A DNA stretch of 64,000 nt. Origin: Firmicutes bacterium UBA1191. Its GTDB lineage: Bacteria; Bacillota; Clostridia; Peptostreptococcales; Anaerovoracaceae. The stretch's first letter is position 1; the number at the start of each line of letters is the position of its first letter. A model generated the notes under the pieces. The model saw only the letters and a program-made list of their open reading frames with translations. It searched no databases and was not told the origin of the DNA. Below are positions 34,240 through 43,075 of this stretch, one piece after another. Position numbers and translations under genes: made by a program. The stretch lies in contig DBYH01000004.1 in NCBI GenBank assembly GCA_002310095.1, positions 436 through 64,435 on the forward strand, in the 5' to 3' direction.

Positions 34240-34268
34240 ATTTTACCGTTTTTTGCGGTTTTTTTCAA
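34240..34268 (-). promoter_or_regulatory. internal promoter before the gene at 33115
   Basis: On the minus strand TTGAAA (34263-34268), 17 bp, TAAAAT (34240-34245), each 5 of 6. It lies in the 46-bp gap after the large glycerophosphotransferase gene. The ATG at 34224 would be about 9 nt after +1. The spacer contains a weak ACCG/CGGT inverted repeat. Confidence 0.6.
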
Positions 34269-34270
34269 CT

Positions 34271-37200
34271 TTACAGGATTCCGTCCTTCTTGGCCATGGC
34301 GATGAAACGGTCCGTGTTTTTCCCGTCGTGGAAGGCCACGATCTTCCGGTAATTGTCCTCGTACTCCTGCTTTGGAGGATTGTCGTAGGACTCCCTGACA
34401 GAAGCCCTGAGTTCTTCTTCGGTCATGCATATGTCGCCGAAGGCAAGATCCTCTGTCAGCATCAGGTGTGCGCTCTTTCCGTACTCCTTCATGCACTCGT
34501 CCTTATCCTTCCAGAAGAAGACTACCGAGGCGCCTCTGTAGAAGGCGTCGTAGGCGATGGATGAGTAATCGGTCACGAAAAGCCTCGTCCGGCTCAGTAC
34601 GGTGTCGTATTTCATGCCCGGAGTGTAGTACTTCCACACAGGATCGTCCCCAAGCCCTTCGACCTGGTCCTGGATGAGAGGATGAGGCAGCACGACGAGT
34701 TTGTCCTTAAGATCCTCAGGCACGCTGTCCACGATCATCCGGAGCATCCTGTAATAACCTGTATCCTGGAGGCTGCCGGTGCCGCTGACATATTCCCAAG
34801 GTCTCCAGGTTGTCATCACGACGATTCTGTCAGCATCGGCTGAAACCTCATTTCTGTCGAACTTCAGGAGGCCGCATACGTAGATATCACCGGCGTCATA
34901 ATTGGTGTTGTCGGTGAAGTGCTCCGCTTCAAGCCGGGATGACGCTACGACTCTCTGCTTACCGCCGTTCTCGGACTTTCTGAAGAACTTCCTCTGCTCT
35001 GAATCCAGAGATACCATGTACATGACTCCGTGCTGGAGGAACACGTAGTTCTTGTTTCCCCTGAGAATGTGCTTCTTGAAAAGGCCGTTGCCTGATTTTT
35101 TCTCAAGACAGTGGTCCAGGGACTCCGATGAGATTATCGTCCTGGCCGCGAACATGTCGTAGTAATGGCGGAAGGAGTACCTGTCCACCAGCTTCGCCCT
35201 GTACTTCTGCCCTATTTCATCCATGTGATCGTATCCACGGTCCAGAATGTAGCGCACATCCTTCCTGCCGCTGTCCACGAGGCGCTCAAAGAGCACGGAC
35301 GCGCTCTCTTCGTATCTTGCGCAATTCTTCTCATACAGCAGTACAGGTTTGTTCCATGGCGTTATCCTGGCAAGGGCGTAGGCCAGAGCCAGTTTGCGCT
35401 GTTCGGACGGGTTGTCCGATATGTTCTCAGGGCGCACCATCAGCCTGGCGAATCTGAAGTCCTCCTTCAGCTCGCACACCTGCTCCGAACCCGGAATGCG
35501 GGTGACGCTGTTCGATGAGCCTCTGCTCTTTTCCTTTGACATTACCTGAACGTTGAGGTCCATTCCGTCGACCTTCATGATTATTCCCATGAGATTGCTG
35601 GCGTACCAGGATTCTATTTCGCCTTCCGGAACAGAAACAGCAAACCTGCCTTTGCGCGTTTCAACGCCGCCGGCGGATGTTCTGCCTGTTTCCGTAAAAC
35701 TCATCGGGTACGTGAACACATTCCCGTATACGCTGGAGCTTATCTCGAAGGCTTCCACCTGCAAGTCGCTCCGCGAACCCGTGCTGATCTGAAGCTCGCC
35801 GGAGATCTCGTCTTCTCCGCCGCTCCTGCTTATTTTAAGACCATCCATTCTGGCAATGATGCCGTCACACTTCAGTCCTTCCCAGAGCTCCAGATCCAGT
35901 CCGTCGACCTGAATCTCCCGGTCGAAGCGGCCGCGGAACGGTCCGATCCTGTCAGGATGCGGATAAAATGTCTCGTTCGGCTTGCCGTAGTATTCCTGGG
36001 GTATCCTGTAGATGGCCGTGGCCGCGCTTCCCGCGGTCATGATGCCGATCCTGTAGAAGATGTCTGTGTTCAGGAAGCGGATCTCCCTGCAGTTGACGTT
36101 TCCGAAGAGACGCCTGTACTCGCGCCTGAAATACTCTTCGGCCGTGCCGCCGCACCATCCGCGTGTCCTGTTGAAGTGGAGGGCCGCTCTTTCCTTTTTG
36201 CTCATGGTCCCGGTGCCCGCCAGGCGCAGGAAGCTTATGGACGGATCCAGCTTCTGCAGATACTCCACAGTGTGCTTTTCGATCTCGTTTTCGAAGGCGA
36301 TGACTGTGTTGGCCTTTTCCTCGTCAGTGAGACCATTGATTATGTGATCCGTAAGCCTGCAGTGGATCTCCTTTTCCAGATCGCCGGCGTATATTACTGT
36401 AGTTTCGTTAGGTTTGTCCCATGACAATATCTCGAGTCCGCCGCTTTTTCCGTCGATCATGAGCTCCAGCAGCTTTTCGGAAGCGTTGCCGCAATTATAG
36501 TTGACCAGGTCGTTTCTCAGTTCATAAGGCTCGAACCCGCTTCCCATGGCTTCCGCGAGGCCCGCTTCATCATAGGCCATCTTGAAAGGAAGGGTCCTGA
36601 TGTCGAAGTAAAAGCCCCTCTGACGCACGTACTCATCGTAATCGTACATGTAGAGGATGATCTCCCTGCCCGTCTGGGCGAAGTCCACCATGACGCTTGA
36701 GTAGTCTGTTATGAGGGCGTCGCAGGCGCAGAGGAAATCATAGGTCTCGTACTCAGCCGGGAATGGTCTGGCCTTCCTGAATCCGCTGTAGTCCAGTCTG
36801 TCTCCGATGAGGAAATGGAAATTAACGAAGAGCTCATCGTCTTCGCCCATGCTGCTCTCAATCTGGGAAATAATCGCCGCGGCTTCGTCCACCTGCTTTC
36901 TGACGTCCGCGTTCCTGCCAGTGCCTCTCCAGGTCGGCATGTAGGCGTAGACCTTCTTGCCTGTCAGCCCGAATATTTCGCGGAGTTCCTTACGCTTCTC
37001 TTCATCGAAGAGGACATCGTTGCGCGGGTAATCGCACATGACGGCACTGTTACCGTACATGCGTCCGATCATGTAATCGTTCATCACGATATCCTTCATG
37101 AAGGTGTCAGGCAAAAGCAGATAATCCGCCGCCAGGAAATTCTTCTGGACATTGCCTATGGATGTGGAATTAGATATGTCCGCTCTGCCGAGACGCTTGA

Positions 37201-37570
37201 GCGGCGTGCCGTGCCAGGTGTTCAGATAAACCTGTTCGTCACGTTTTATGAAATAAGTCGGGAAAGAATTGTCGGTGGCGAGATACTTGGCTGTGGCCAG
37301 GATCTTCCTGTAGGCTCCGCTGCCGCGCACGACCGTCTTAGTCCTCGAAAGCCCGTAGAAATCCAGTTTCTCCCGGATATCCTTTTCACTTTCTTTCAGG
37401 GTGACGACGTAAGGCCTGATCGACTTCCAGCGTTCATCTGTTTCCAGGCACCTCAAGAGCGCAAACATGTTTCCGTCGGCATGTTTGCCCTGTCCGGCCT
37501 CGAGCAGAAAAGCTCTGCTGTCGATATCTTCCTCCAGGTACTGAAGGTATCCGCCCTTTTTCTTTCCCAT
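34271..37570 (-). CDS. double-domain CDP-glycerol:polyglycerophosphate glycerophosphotransferase
   Basis: At 1099 residues it is more than twice the usual length. The N-terminal unit (about 1-390) has NTWHGTPLKRLG (His120), YMPTWRGTG and DALITDYSSVMVDF. A middle region (about 400-680) contains NRTRGWCGG and beta-rich segments of unknown fold. The C-terminal unit (about 700-1099) repeats the fold with FLQHGVMYMV, TTWRPWEYV and LFVTDYSSIAYDAF. Both units retain their His and DYSS motifs, so two transferase activities in one chain are likely, for instance adding two different polyol phosphates. Confidence 0.85.
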   Translation of the reverse strand: MGKKKGGYLQYLEEDIDSRAFLLEAGQGKHADGNMFALLRCLETDERWKSIRPYVVTLKESEKDIREKLDFYGLSRTKTVVRGSGAYRKILATAKYLATDNSFPTYFIKRDEQVYLNTWHGTPLKRLGRADISNSTSIGNVQKNFLAADYLLLPDTFMKDIVMNDYMIGRMYGNSAVMCDYPRNDVLFDEEKRKELREIFGLTGKKVYAYMPTWRGTGRNADVRKQVDEAAAIISQIESSMGEDDELFVNFHFLIGDRLDYSGFRKARPFPAEYETYDFLCACDALITDYSSVMVDFAQTGREIILYMYDYDEYVRQRGFYFDIRTLPFKMAYDEAGLAEAMGSGFEPYELRNDLVNYNCGNASEKLLELMIDGKSGGLEILSWDKPNETTVIYAGDLEKEIHCRLTDHIINGLTDEEKANTVIAFENEIEKHTVEYLQKLDPSISFLRLAGTGTMSKKERAALHFNRTRGWCGGTAEEYFRREYRRLFGNVNCREIRFLNTDIFYRIGIMTAGSAATAIYRIPQEYYGKPNETFYPHPDRIGPFRGRFDREIQVDGLDLELWEGLKCDGIIARMDGLKISRSGGEDEISGELQISTGSRSDLQVEAFEISSSVYGNVFTYPMSFTETGRTSAGGVETRKGRFAVSVPEGEIESWYASNLMGIIMKVDGMDLNVQVMSKEKSRGSSNSVTRIPGSEQVCELKEDFRFARLMVRPENISDNPSEQRKLALAYALARITPWNKPVLLYEKNCARYEESASVLFERLVDSGRKDVRYILDRGYDHMDEIGQKYRAKLVDRYSFRHYYDMFAARTIISSESLDHCLEKKSGNGLFKKHILRGNKNYVFLQHGVMYMVSLDSEQRKFFRKSENGGKQRVVASSRLEAEHFTDNTNYDAGDIYVCGLLKFDRNEVSADADRIVVMTTWRPWEYVSGTGSLQDTGYYRMLRMIVDSVPEDLKDKLVVLPHPLIQDQVEGLGDDPVWKYYTPGMKYDTVLSRTRLFVTDYSSIAYDAFYRGASVVFFWKDKDECMKEYGKSAHLMLTEDLAFGDICMTEEELRASVRESYDNPPKQEYEDNYRKIVAFHDGKNTDRFIAMAKKDGIL

Positions 37571-37578
37571 CTTTCCTG

Positions 37579-37968
37579 TTACTTCTTCAGATCCTTCTTG
37601 ATCTGGGTCGTAGAGATCTCAGGCGTTCTCGGAAGGTATACCACTTCGCAGTAGTCCTTCAGGAAGTCGAACTTCCCTTCCCAGTCGTCGCCGATGACGA
37701 AGGTGTCGACCTTGAACTCCTTGACGTCGCTGACCTTCTGCTCCCAGGACTCCTCCGGGATGACCAGATCGACGTACCTGATTGCTTCCACGAGACGTTT
37801 TCTCTCCTCGTAGCTGAAGTAGCATTTCTTCTGCTTCATGTTCCAGTTGAATTCATCCGTCGATATTGCCACGATCAGATAATCTCCCAGTTCCTTCGCT
37901 CTCTGAAGCAGATTGACATGTCCGTAGTGGAGCAGGTCAAATGTTCCGTACGTTATTACCTTTTTCAC
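37579..37968 (-). CDS. tagD: glycerol-3-phosphate cytidylyltransferase
   Basis: A 129-residue enzyme with YGTFDLLHYGHVNLLQRAK (HxGH), ISTDEFN, and RTPEISTTQI, the full TagD set. It makes CDP-glycerol for the glycerophosphotransferases that follow. GTG 37968 is the start: GGAGGAG lies 5 nt upstream, and the longer frame from 38034 lies within the YfhO gene. It overlaps that gene by 32 bp. Confidence 0.93.
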   Translation of the reverse strand: MKKVITYGTFDLLHYGHVNLLQRAKELGDYLIVAISTDEFNWNMKQKKCYFSYEERKRLVEAIRYVDLVIPEESWEQKVSDVKEFKVDTFVIGDDWEGKFDFLKDYCEVVYLPRTPEISTTQIKKDLKK

Positions 37969-40693
37969 GATTTCTCCTCCTGAAAATAAATGCGATACCC
38001 AGTGCGATAAGCAGCCCTGCCAGGGACAGGACAATGCCCTTCCTCTGCATGCGGTTGTTGTATTTCAGTTCAACGTCGTGGGTACCTGCCTTGAGCCCGG
38101 TCCCCATGAACGCGATATTGGCGCCTGTCAGTTTGTCAGCCTTTTCCCCGTCCACGTAAACGTCCCAGTTGGTGTTGCTGGCTATGGACAGGAACAGGAT
38201 GCCGTCCTTGCTGAGATCGACGGTCCCCTTCACTGACTTGTCGTCATATTCCGATACCTTAAACGGCTCTTTGGAACGCTTCGCGGCGTACTTGTCATAT
38301 ACGTCCATGTTCATGGACGATACCCGCAGATCGCCGAAGTGGTATTTGCCCTTCTTTGAGAAGGTTATCCTGATCCTTCCGCTGTAGCCGTCGTAATATC
38401 CCAGGTTCAGGTCGTAATCCCTGATGTTGTAGATGGACTGGTTGGTCAGTTCATTGTCCGCGGATTCGCTGACGCTCTCGTTCTTGCAGATAAGATTGAA
38501 GGAACTGCTCGTCTCGCCGCTGCCCCGGATGAGATCGTCGAAGGAAACGACCAGCTGTCCGGCCGGAGCGTTCTTCACATCGATGCAGAAGCCCGCGCCG
38601 TCACGCTTGGCGATGATTTTGTTTCCCTTTATCTTCACGCCGTCCTTCTTAGTTATCTTGTACGAGACGTCTCTTACATCCGTTTCTATGTCTTCGGCTG
38701 TGACTGCCTTTGCAGACAGTCCGTCCATCTTCTCGTCCGGGATCACGACAGCCTGGAGCAGAGCCTGCTCACGCTCGAGACGGCCGAGTTTTTCGAATTC
38801 GCTGCGGGAGATGCACTTGTCGTAGGCGAAGCCGAGACCGACGTCGTACTTGTTCCTGAAGACATTGACTCCGTCGATGTTCTCAGACATTTCAAAGCCG
38901 TATCCGGCGTAGGCGTCGGCTCCCATCCTGAAGTAATTCAGGTCGTCGCCGAGGAAATATCTGACGCCGTACAGGTAATCCAGACCCGCCCTGTTGTCAT
39001 TGGACAGCATGTAGACACGCTTGGAATAGCCGTAGTTGTTGCCGACCAGCTTGTTCAGCTCAAGAATGGTTTCCGGAAGTTTGGAGTCGTATGTGTATAT
39101 GCTCTTTGACTGCCACCACAGATTCTCGTTGGCAGGCATCTTCATCTCCTGATGGACGTTGATCCAGTCGACCTGATCGACGCGGTAGAAATCCTTATCG
39201 TCTATCTGGGTCGCGACTCTCTGAGTCGAGCCCGTGAGTTGCTTGTACATATCGCTGTCATGGACGAATTTGCCCATGTTGCCGTATAGGCTGCCGTTCC
39301 ACGCTATCACCAGAGTGATGCACGTCAGGACGATCAGGGCTATCTGCCTGTTCCTGAGGCTCGGCGCGGAATCTCTTCCCTTCCCTATGATGATGAGAAC
39401 TCCGATGCCGGCGAGAATGTTGACGCCGATGAACGCCATGGCGTTCCTGTTCATGTCGCACAGCCCCAGAACTCCGAATCCCACTGTCCACACAGCCAGA
39501 ACGGCCAGCGAGGCGGCCATAAGGATCATGTTCTTCTTCCGGCGAAGCTCATTCAGATCAAGAACCTCCGCCGCCGCCCAGATGGCGAAGAACGGTATCA
39601 TGTAGTACCATCTGCCCGAATTGTAGCTGAACCCGTTGAACATGCAGCTGAAGAACGGGAACAGCATCATCACCATCAGGATCAGCGTCATTACGGCACC
39701 GGTACTGCGAATGGTGATCTTTCTGAAGGCGACTATGAGAACAATGAGCGCGACGATCGGCACTCCGATATATGAGTACCCGTCCAGCAGTCCTTCCGAG
39801 ACTATGTGTTTGCCCATTTCCATGTAGAAGGACGGGTTGTAGAACAGATCTATTCCATCGTCGGAACTCTCCATTGACGCGGAGCTCACTCTTATGAATC
39901 TCTGCACCAGAACGATGGAAGATATAAGAATTCCGCAGAGACCGTATCCGACGAACAGGAAAATCTTCCTGAAGTATTCGGATGGTCTGAAGCGGTCATT
40001 GTATGCGGCGTATCTCAGAAGTATGTAAGCGACCGCCACGAGGCCGGCCATGTAGGCCAGATAGGAATTCTCGATGATATAGTAGGCCACTGTCAGAATG
40101 AACAGCAGCGGATTTTTGCCTTTGTATATCCTGTCGATGGAAAGGATGAGTATCGGGAAGAGAACGATGAGCAGTACGAATCTCGCCTGCATCAGAGCGA
40201 TGTTGACGGTCCATGTGCAGAAGGCGTAGGAAACAGCGCCCAGAAGGCATCCGAAATCGGATAGCTTTACCTCTCTGGCAAAAGCGATAAAGGCCAGGCC
40301 GGAAAGATACATTCTGCATATGAGCGCGATGGTATATCCCAGTTCAAGATGAGTCCACGGGAACATGGCCGCGAGAATATTGAACGGGTCGGTCAGATAT
40401 GACACTTCCATGCCCGTTCCTCTGTACCAGGACCACTCAGGAAAACCGCCGCCGGAGAAGAAGGACCCCAGATTATGCTTGAGTTCGGCGATCCAGAAAT
40501 AGCCCTGGCGATAGGCGTCGCCGAACTGGACAAATGTCCTGTCCAGCAGGATGAACATTACGAAAACGCCCGCCGAAACAACAACAAAAAGCAGCGAATA
40601 CAAGGCGATGATTCCCCTCGTGTTCACATGAAGGTCTCCATTTTCATCAAACCATTTTCCGGTCAGTTTTTCTTCCCTGTTAATAGTGCTCAT
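37937..40693 (-). CDS. YfhO-family polytopic membrane protein
   Basis: A 918-residue protein with about 13 transmembrane helices in residues 25-490, a large extracytoplasmic domain (about 500-885) and a final helix before a basic tail. The start FGDAYRQGYFWIAELKHNL and PEWSWYRGTGME are typical of YfhO. In Bacillus and Listeria YfhO acts with a CsbB-type GT2 to glycosylate lipoteichoic acid; two such GT2 enzymes are in the window. It is first in the 19-41 kb operon. The promoter at 40704-40732 leaves a leader of only about 4 nt and no ribosome site. Confidence 0.85.
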   Translation of the reverse strand: MSTINREEKLTGKWFDENGDLHVNTRGIIALYSLLFVVVSAGVFVMFILLDRTFVQFGDAYRQGYFWIAELKHNLGSFFSGGGFPEWSWYRGTGMEVSYLTDPFNILAAMFPWTHLELGYTIALICRMYLSGLAFIAFAREVKLSDFGCLLGAVSYAFCTWTVNIALMQARFVLLIVLFPILILSIDRIYKGKNPLLFILTVAYYIIENSYLAYMAGLVAVAYILLRYAAYNDRFRPSEYFRKIFLFVGYGLCGILISSIVLVQRFIRVSSASMESSDDGIDLFYNPSFYMEMGKHIVSEGLLDGYSYIGVPIVALIVLIVAFRKITIRSTGAVMTLILMVMMLFPFFSCMFNGFSYNSGRWYYMIPFFAIWAAAEVLDLNELRRKKNMILMAASLAVLAVWTVGFGVLGLCDMNRNAMAFIGVNILAGIGVLIIIGKGRDSAPSLRNRQIALIVLTCITLVIAWNGSLYGNMGKFVHDSDMYKQLTGSTQRVATQIDDKDFYRVDQVDWINVHQEMKMPANENLWWQSKSIYTYDSKLPETILELNKLVGNNYGYSKRVYMLSNDNRAGLDYLYGVRYFLGDDLNYFRMGADAYAGYGFEMSENIDGVNVFRNKYDVGLGFAYDKCISRSEFEKLGRLEREQALLQAVVIPDEKMDGLSAKAVTAEDIETDVRDVSYKITKKDGVKIKGNKIIAKRDGAGFCIDVKNAPAGQLVVSFDDLIRGSGETSSSFNLICKNESVSESADNELTNQSIYNIRDYDLNLGYYDGYSGRIRITFSKKGKYHFGDLRVSSMNMDVYDKYAAKRSKEPFKVSEYDDKSVKGTVDLSKDGILFLSIASNTNWDVYVDGEKADKLTGANIAFMGTGLKAGTHDVELKYNNRMQRKGIVLSLAGLLIALGIAFIFRRRNREKGNNVRNI

Positions 40694-40703
40694 AGATATT
40701 TAT

Positions 40704-40732
40704 ATTTTACCATAAACACACCCTTTTATTAA
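40704..40732 (-). promoter_or_regulatory. promoter of the glycopolymer operon
   Basis: On the minus strand TTAATA (40727-40732), 17 bp, TAAAAT (40704-40709). The ATG at 40693 is the eleventh base after the -10, so the leader would be about 4 nt. No Shine-Dalgarno is present. Confidence 0.6.
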
Positions 40733-40787
40733 CTTGATTTTCGATATACATTCAGTTAACATTAAGCCATAAAAGGAGGTATGATTC

Positions 40788-41231
40788 ATGGCTATCAACA
40801 GAAAAACCGTTACATCTCTGCTTCTTGCCGTAACCCTCGCCGTCTCATCGGCAGCCCTTCTTGGCGGGTGCGGCTCATCGGATAAAAATTCGGGCACAAC
40901 TCCTGAAGAACAGGAGGCGTCAGTTCTGGCTTCAAAGGCTGTAGAGCTCAACAAAAAAGAAGAGAACTTCTACGGCACGTGGAAAGCCACCTCGGCGAAC
41001 GCGGAATACCTGTATGGGCATCTGCTTATTACGATAAATGAAGACGGTACGTTCGACGCGGACATTTCAGACGAGAAGTTCTCCGGCACGTGGAAAAAAA
41101 TCGACGGAGGCATCGAGTATGACAGCGAACTGATTCACGGCAAACTTTTCTTCGGAAAGAAGTGCCGCATGGTCATCGAGGAGCAGACAGAAGACGAGGA
41201 TCTGCATGTAACACTTGTGAAAGTCGATTAG
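40788..41231 (+). CDS. small lipoprotein
   Basis: A 147-residue precursor with a lipobox ALLGGC ending at Cys28 after a hydrophobic signal. The mature part has two YGTWK / SGTWKK-type strands (FYGTWKATS, FSGTWKKID), suggesting a small beta-barrel or lipocalin-like fold. AAAAGGAGG precedes ATG. It stands alone between divergent and convergent neighbours and ends in a strong terminator. Function unknown. Confidence 0.8.
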   Translation: MAINRKTVTSLLLAVTLAVSSAALLGGCGSSDKNSGTTPEEQEASVLASKAVELNKKEENFYGTWKATSANAEYLYGHLLITINEDGTFDADISDEKFSGTWKKIDGGIEYDSELIHGKLFFGKKCRMVIEEQTEDEDLHVTLVKVD

Positions 41232-41250
41232 TGAAAAGCATCGCAATAAA

Positions 41251-41280
41251 AAGGGAGATCTGCAAAGGCAGATCTCCCTT
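41251..41280. terminator. bidirectional Rho-independent terminator
   Basis: A perfect 13-bp stem (AAGGGAGATCTGC with its complement) and a 4-nt loop, flanked by an A-run on the left and T residues on the right. It ends the lipoprotein gene and can also end the convergent L,D-transpeptidase gene. Confidence 0.9.
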
Positions 41281-41313
41281 TTATGTTCGTCTGTATTTTA
41301 CATTACGATCGAA

Positions 41314-43002
41314 TCAGAAGCAGATAACTGCGGCTCCGATAATGTACGCGTCCCAGATCAGCTTGGCGTTCTTATTCGCGTTTCTGATGCAGGCGTGGGA
41401 CTGCGGTTCACCGAGCACGTATGCCGGACGCTTGCCGTGAATGCCGTTGAAGTTTCCTTCCGAATCCTTCTTGCCGTGGTAACCATTCCAGTATGGTATT
41501 CCCTTCATGTACCTCGCCCGGTTGCTGTTGATCCTGTTCGGACCCGTATAGGAAGGCGTCGAGGCCTTGCCGGATGAGCATTCCCAGTTGTCTCTAGGGA
41601 ACTTGGAGTCATTTACGCTTGTCGCCATGACCCACTTCTTGCCGTCCCTCTTGAGAATGAACATGTGCTGCGTATAGTAGCTGACCCAGATGCAGTAGTT
41701 CTTGCCGGATCCATAGCTGTCATATCCCTTGTTGGCCTTCATGTACGCGGTAACGAAGAGCTCCGCTTCCCTCGTTGTGTAATTGCCTTTCTTCTGGTTG
41801 CTGGCATTGCCTACATAGTGGGCCTTGTGTCCGTAGGAATTGATTCTTGCTATTCTGAACTTGTACTTGCCGTCCATGAAGTAGAAGCAGCCCGCCGTGT
41901 ATCCGTAGCACTTGAGCGCCTCTCCCCTCTTGAACGTCTTGGTCTTTCTCTTGCCGTTGACCTTGTTCTTGCTGGTCAGGGATCTGTTCATCTTCGGCCT
42001 TACCGTGATGTACATAGGCTTTACGCTGGTCTTCTTTTTAGTCGCCTTGGATTTATCCGCGGTCTGCAGCTTATAGTATCTGCTCAGCTTATCCATATCC
42101 TTGGAATCATCCCGCACGACCAGCTTGCCCTTCTTGGTCTCAGCAAGTCTGACTGCCCTGACCTTGTATCTGTACTTGTGCGTATCCTTGATCTTGTTCT
42201 CATCGGTGAACTGGCACAGTTTCTTTTTCTCTTTATAACTGTCGTTCTCGATTTTGTCGGACACAAGCGTGAAGAACTTGTACTTGCCGCTGTCCTTCTT
42301 GCGCTCGATTACATATGCGTTGGCGCCTTTGACCGGTTTCCATTCAAGCACAACCGACTTGTACGAAGCGTTCGCCGTCGGCTTCACGACCTTCAGTTCG
42401 TTCGCCACAGTCGTGACTGTCTTCTTGTCTGAATAGCCAGGGTCATCCTCGCCTTCAGCCACATCGACATGAAGTCTGAGTCTGAAAGTGTACTCGGTAT
42501 CATTAGTCAGCCCTTTGATCTTCTTGTCGCTTCCGCTTACAGTTGCGCTCTTGACAACGTTATCGCCTTGCTTGACCAGTATGTCATACTTTTTCTTGTC
42601 GCTTCCGTCCCAGATCATGAAAGCGCAATCGTATCCGGCATACACCTTAAGGCCCAGCTCACCCTTTACAGAGAACTGTTCAGTTTCTTCCTGTTCAGTC
42701 TTTGTCTGTTCTTCTTCAGGCTCAGTCGCCTCAGGCTCGTCCTGTTCGACTTTGTCAGTATCACCGGCTTCAGGTTCAGTCACTTCAGGTTCATCCTGCT
42801 CGACTTTGTCAGTATCGCCGGCTTCAGGCTCAGTAACTTCAGGCTCGTCCGCTTCTACAGCCGGCGTACCGTCTTCAGTAACCCCGGCCTGGACGTTCTG
42901 GTCGTCCGCCACTCCGTCCGCGGCGAATACTCCGACGCCGGTCGAAGCGAACATCATGAACGCAGTGAGCGCTACCAAAATATTTCTTCTGATTTTTTTC
43001 AT
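41314..43002 (-). CDS. secreted L,D-transpeptidase (YkuD) with repeat region and FN3-like domains
   Basis: A 562-residue precursor with signal peptide (about 1-28), an acidic tandem-repeat stretch (52-96), FN3-like segments (about 115-310) and a C-terminal YkuD domain. The active-site signature is GIHG (His522) followed by SHACIRN (535-541): Cys538, His536 and Arg540 are present, but the Gly of the usual SHGC is Ala. It should form 3-3 cross-links or attach proteins to peptidoglycan. AGAGGA precedes ATG; a TGATAAAAT-type -10 lies further upstream. Confidence 0.85.
   Translation of the reverse strand: MKKIRRNILVALTAFMMFASTGVGVFAADGVADDQNVQAGVTEDGTPAVEADEPEVTEPEAGDTDKVEQDEPEVTEPEAGDTDKVEQDEPEATEPEEEQTKTEQEETEQFSVKGELGLKVYAGYDCAFMIWDGSDKKKYDILVKQGDNVVKSATVSGSDKKIKGLTNDTEYTFRLRLHVDVAEGEDDPGYSDKKTVTTVANELKVVKPTANASYKSVVLEWKPVKGANAYVIERKKDSGKYKFFTLVSDKIENDSYKEKKKLCQFTDENKIKDTHKYRYKVRAVRLAETKKGKLVVRDDSKDMDKLSRYYKLQTADKSKATKKKTSVKPMYITVRPKMNRSLTSKNKVNGKRKTKTFKRGEALKCYGYTAGCFYFMDGKYKFRIARINSYGHKAHYVGNASNQKKGNYTTREAELFVTAYMKANKGYDSYGSGKNYCIWVSYYTQHMFILKRDGKKWVMATSVNDSKFPRDNWECSSGKASTPSYTGPNRINSNRARYMKGIPYWNGYHGKKDSEGNFNGIHGKRPAYVLGEPQSHACIRNANKNAKLIWDAYIIGAAVICF
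42715..42849 (-). repeat. in-frame 54-bp tandem repeat (18 residues, about 2.5 copies)
   Basis: The repeat encodes DEPEVTEPEAGDTDKVEQ at residues 52-69 and 70-87, then a partial third copy. The nucleotide copies differ at a few silent positions. It forms an acidic spacer between the signal peptide and folded domains and could vary in length between strains. Confidence 0.85.
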
Positions 43003-43075
43003 AATGTCTGATCCTCTCTTCTCAAAAAATCTCTAATACTCCGAATATTTTATCAAAATAACGTTGCCTTTGCAA

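Noticed and set aside
34246..34262. ACCG/CGGT hairpin with T-run as a terminator after the 1099-residue gene
   Set aside because: The stem is only 4 bp and the T-run is on the plus strand, where no gene ends; on the minus strand the sequence fits a promoter better.
37969..38034. Longer N-terminus for TagD
   Set aside because: It lies inside the YfhO coding region and is not conserved in TagD; GTG 37968 with GGAGGAG begins exactly at the family start.
42715..42849. Tandem repeats considered as a CRISPR-like array
   Set aside because: The units are contiguous, in frame and without spacers; they encode an acidic protein repeat.
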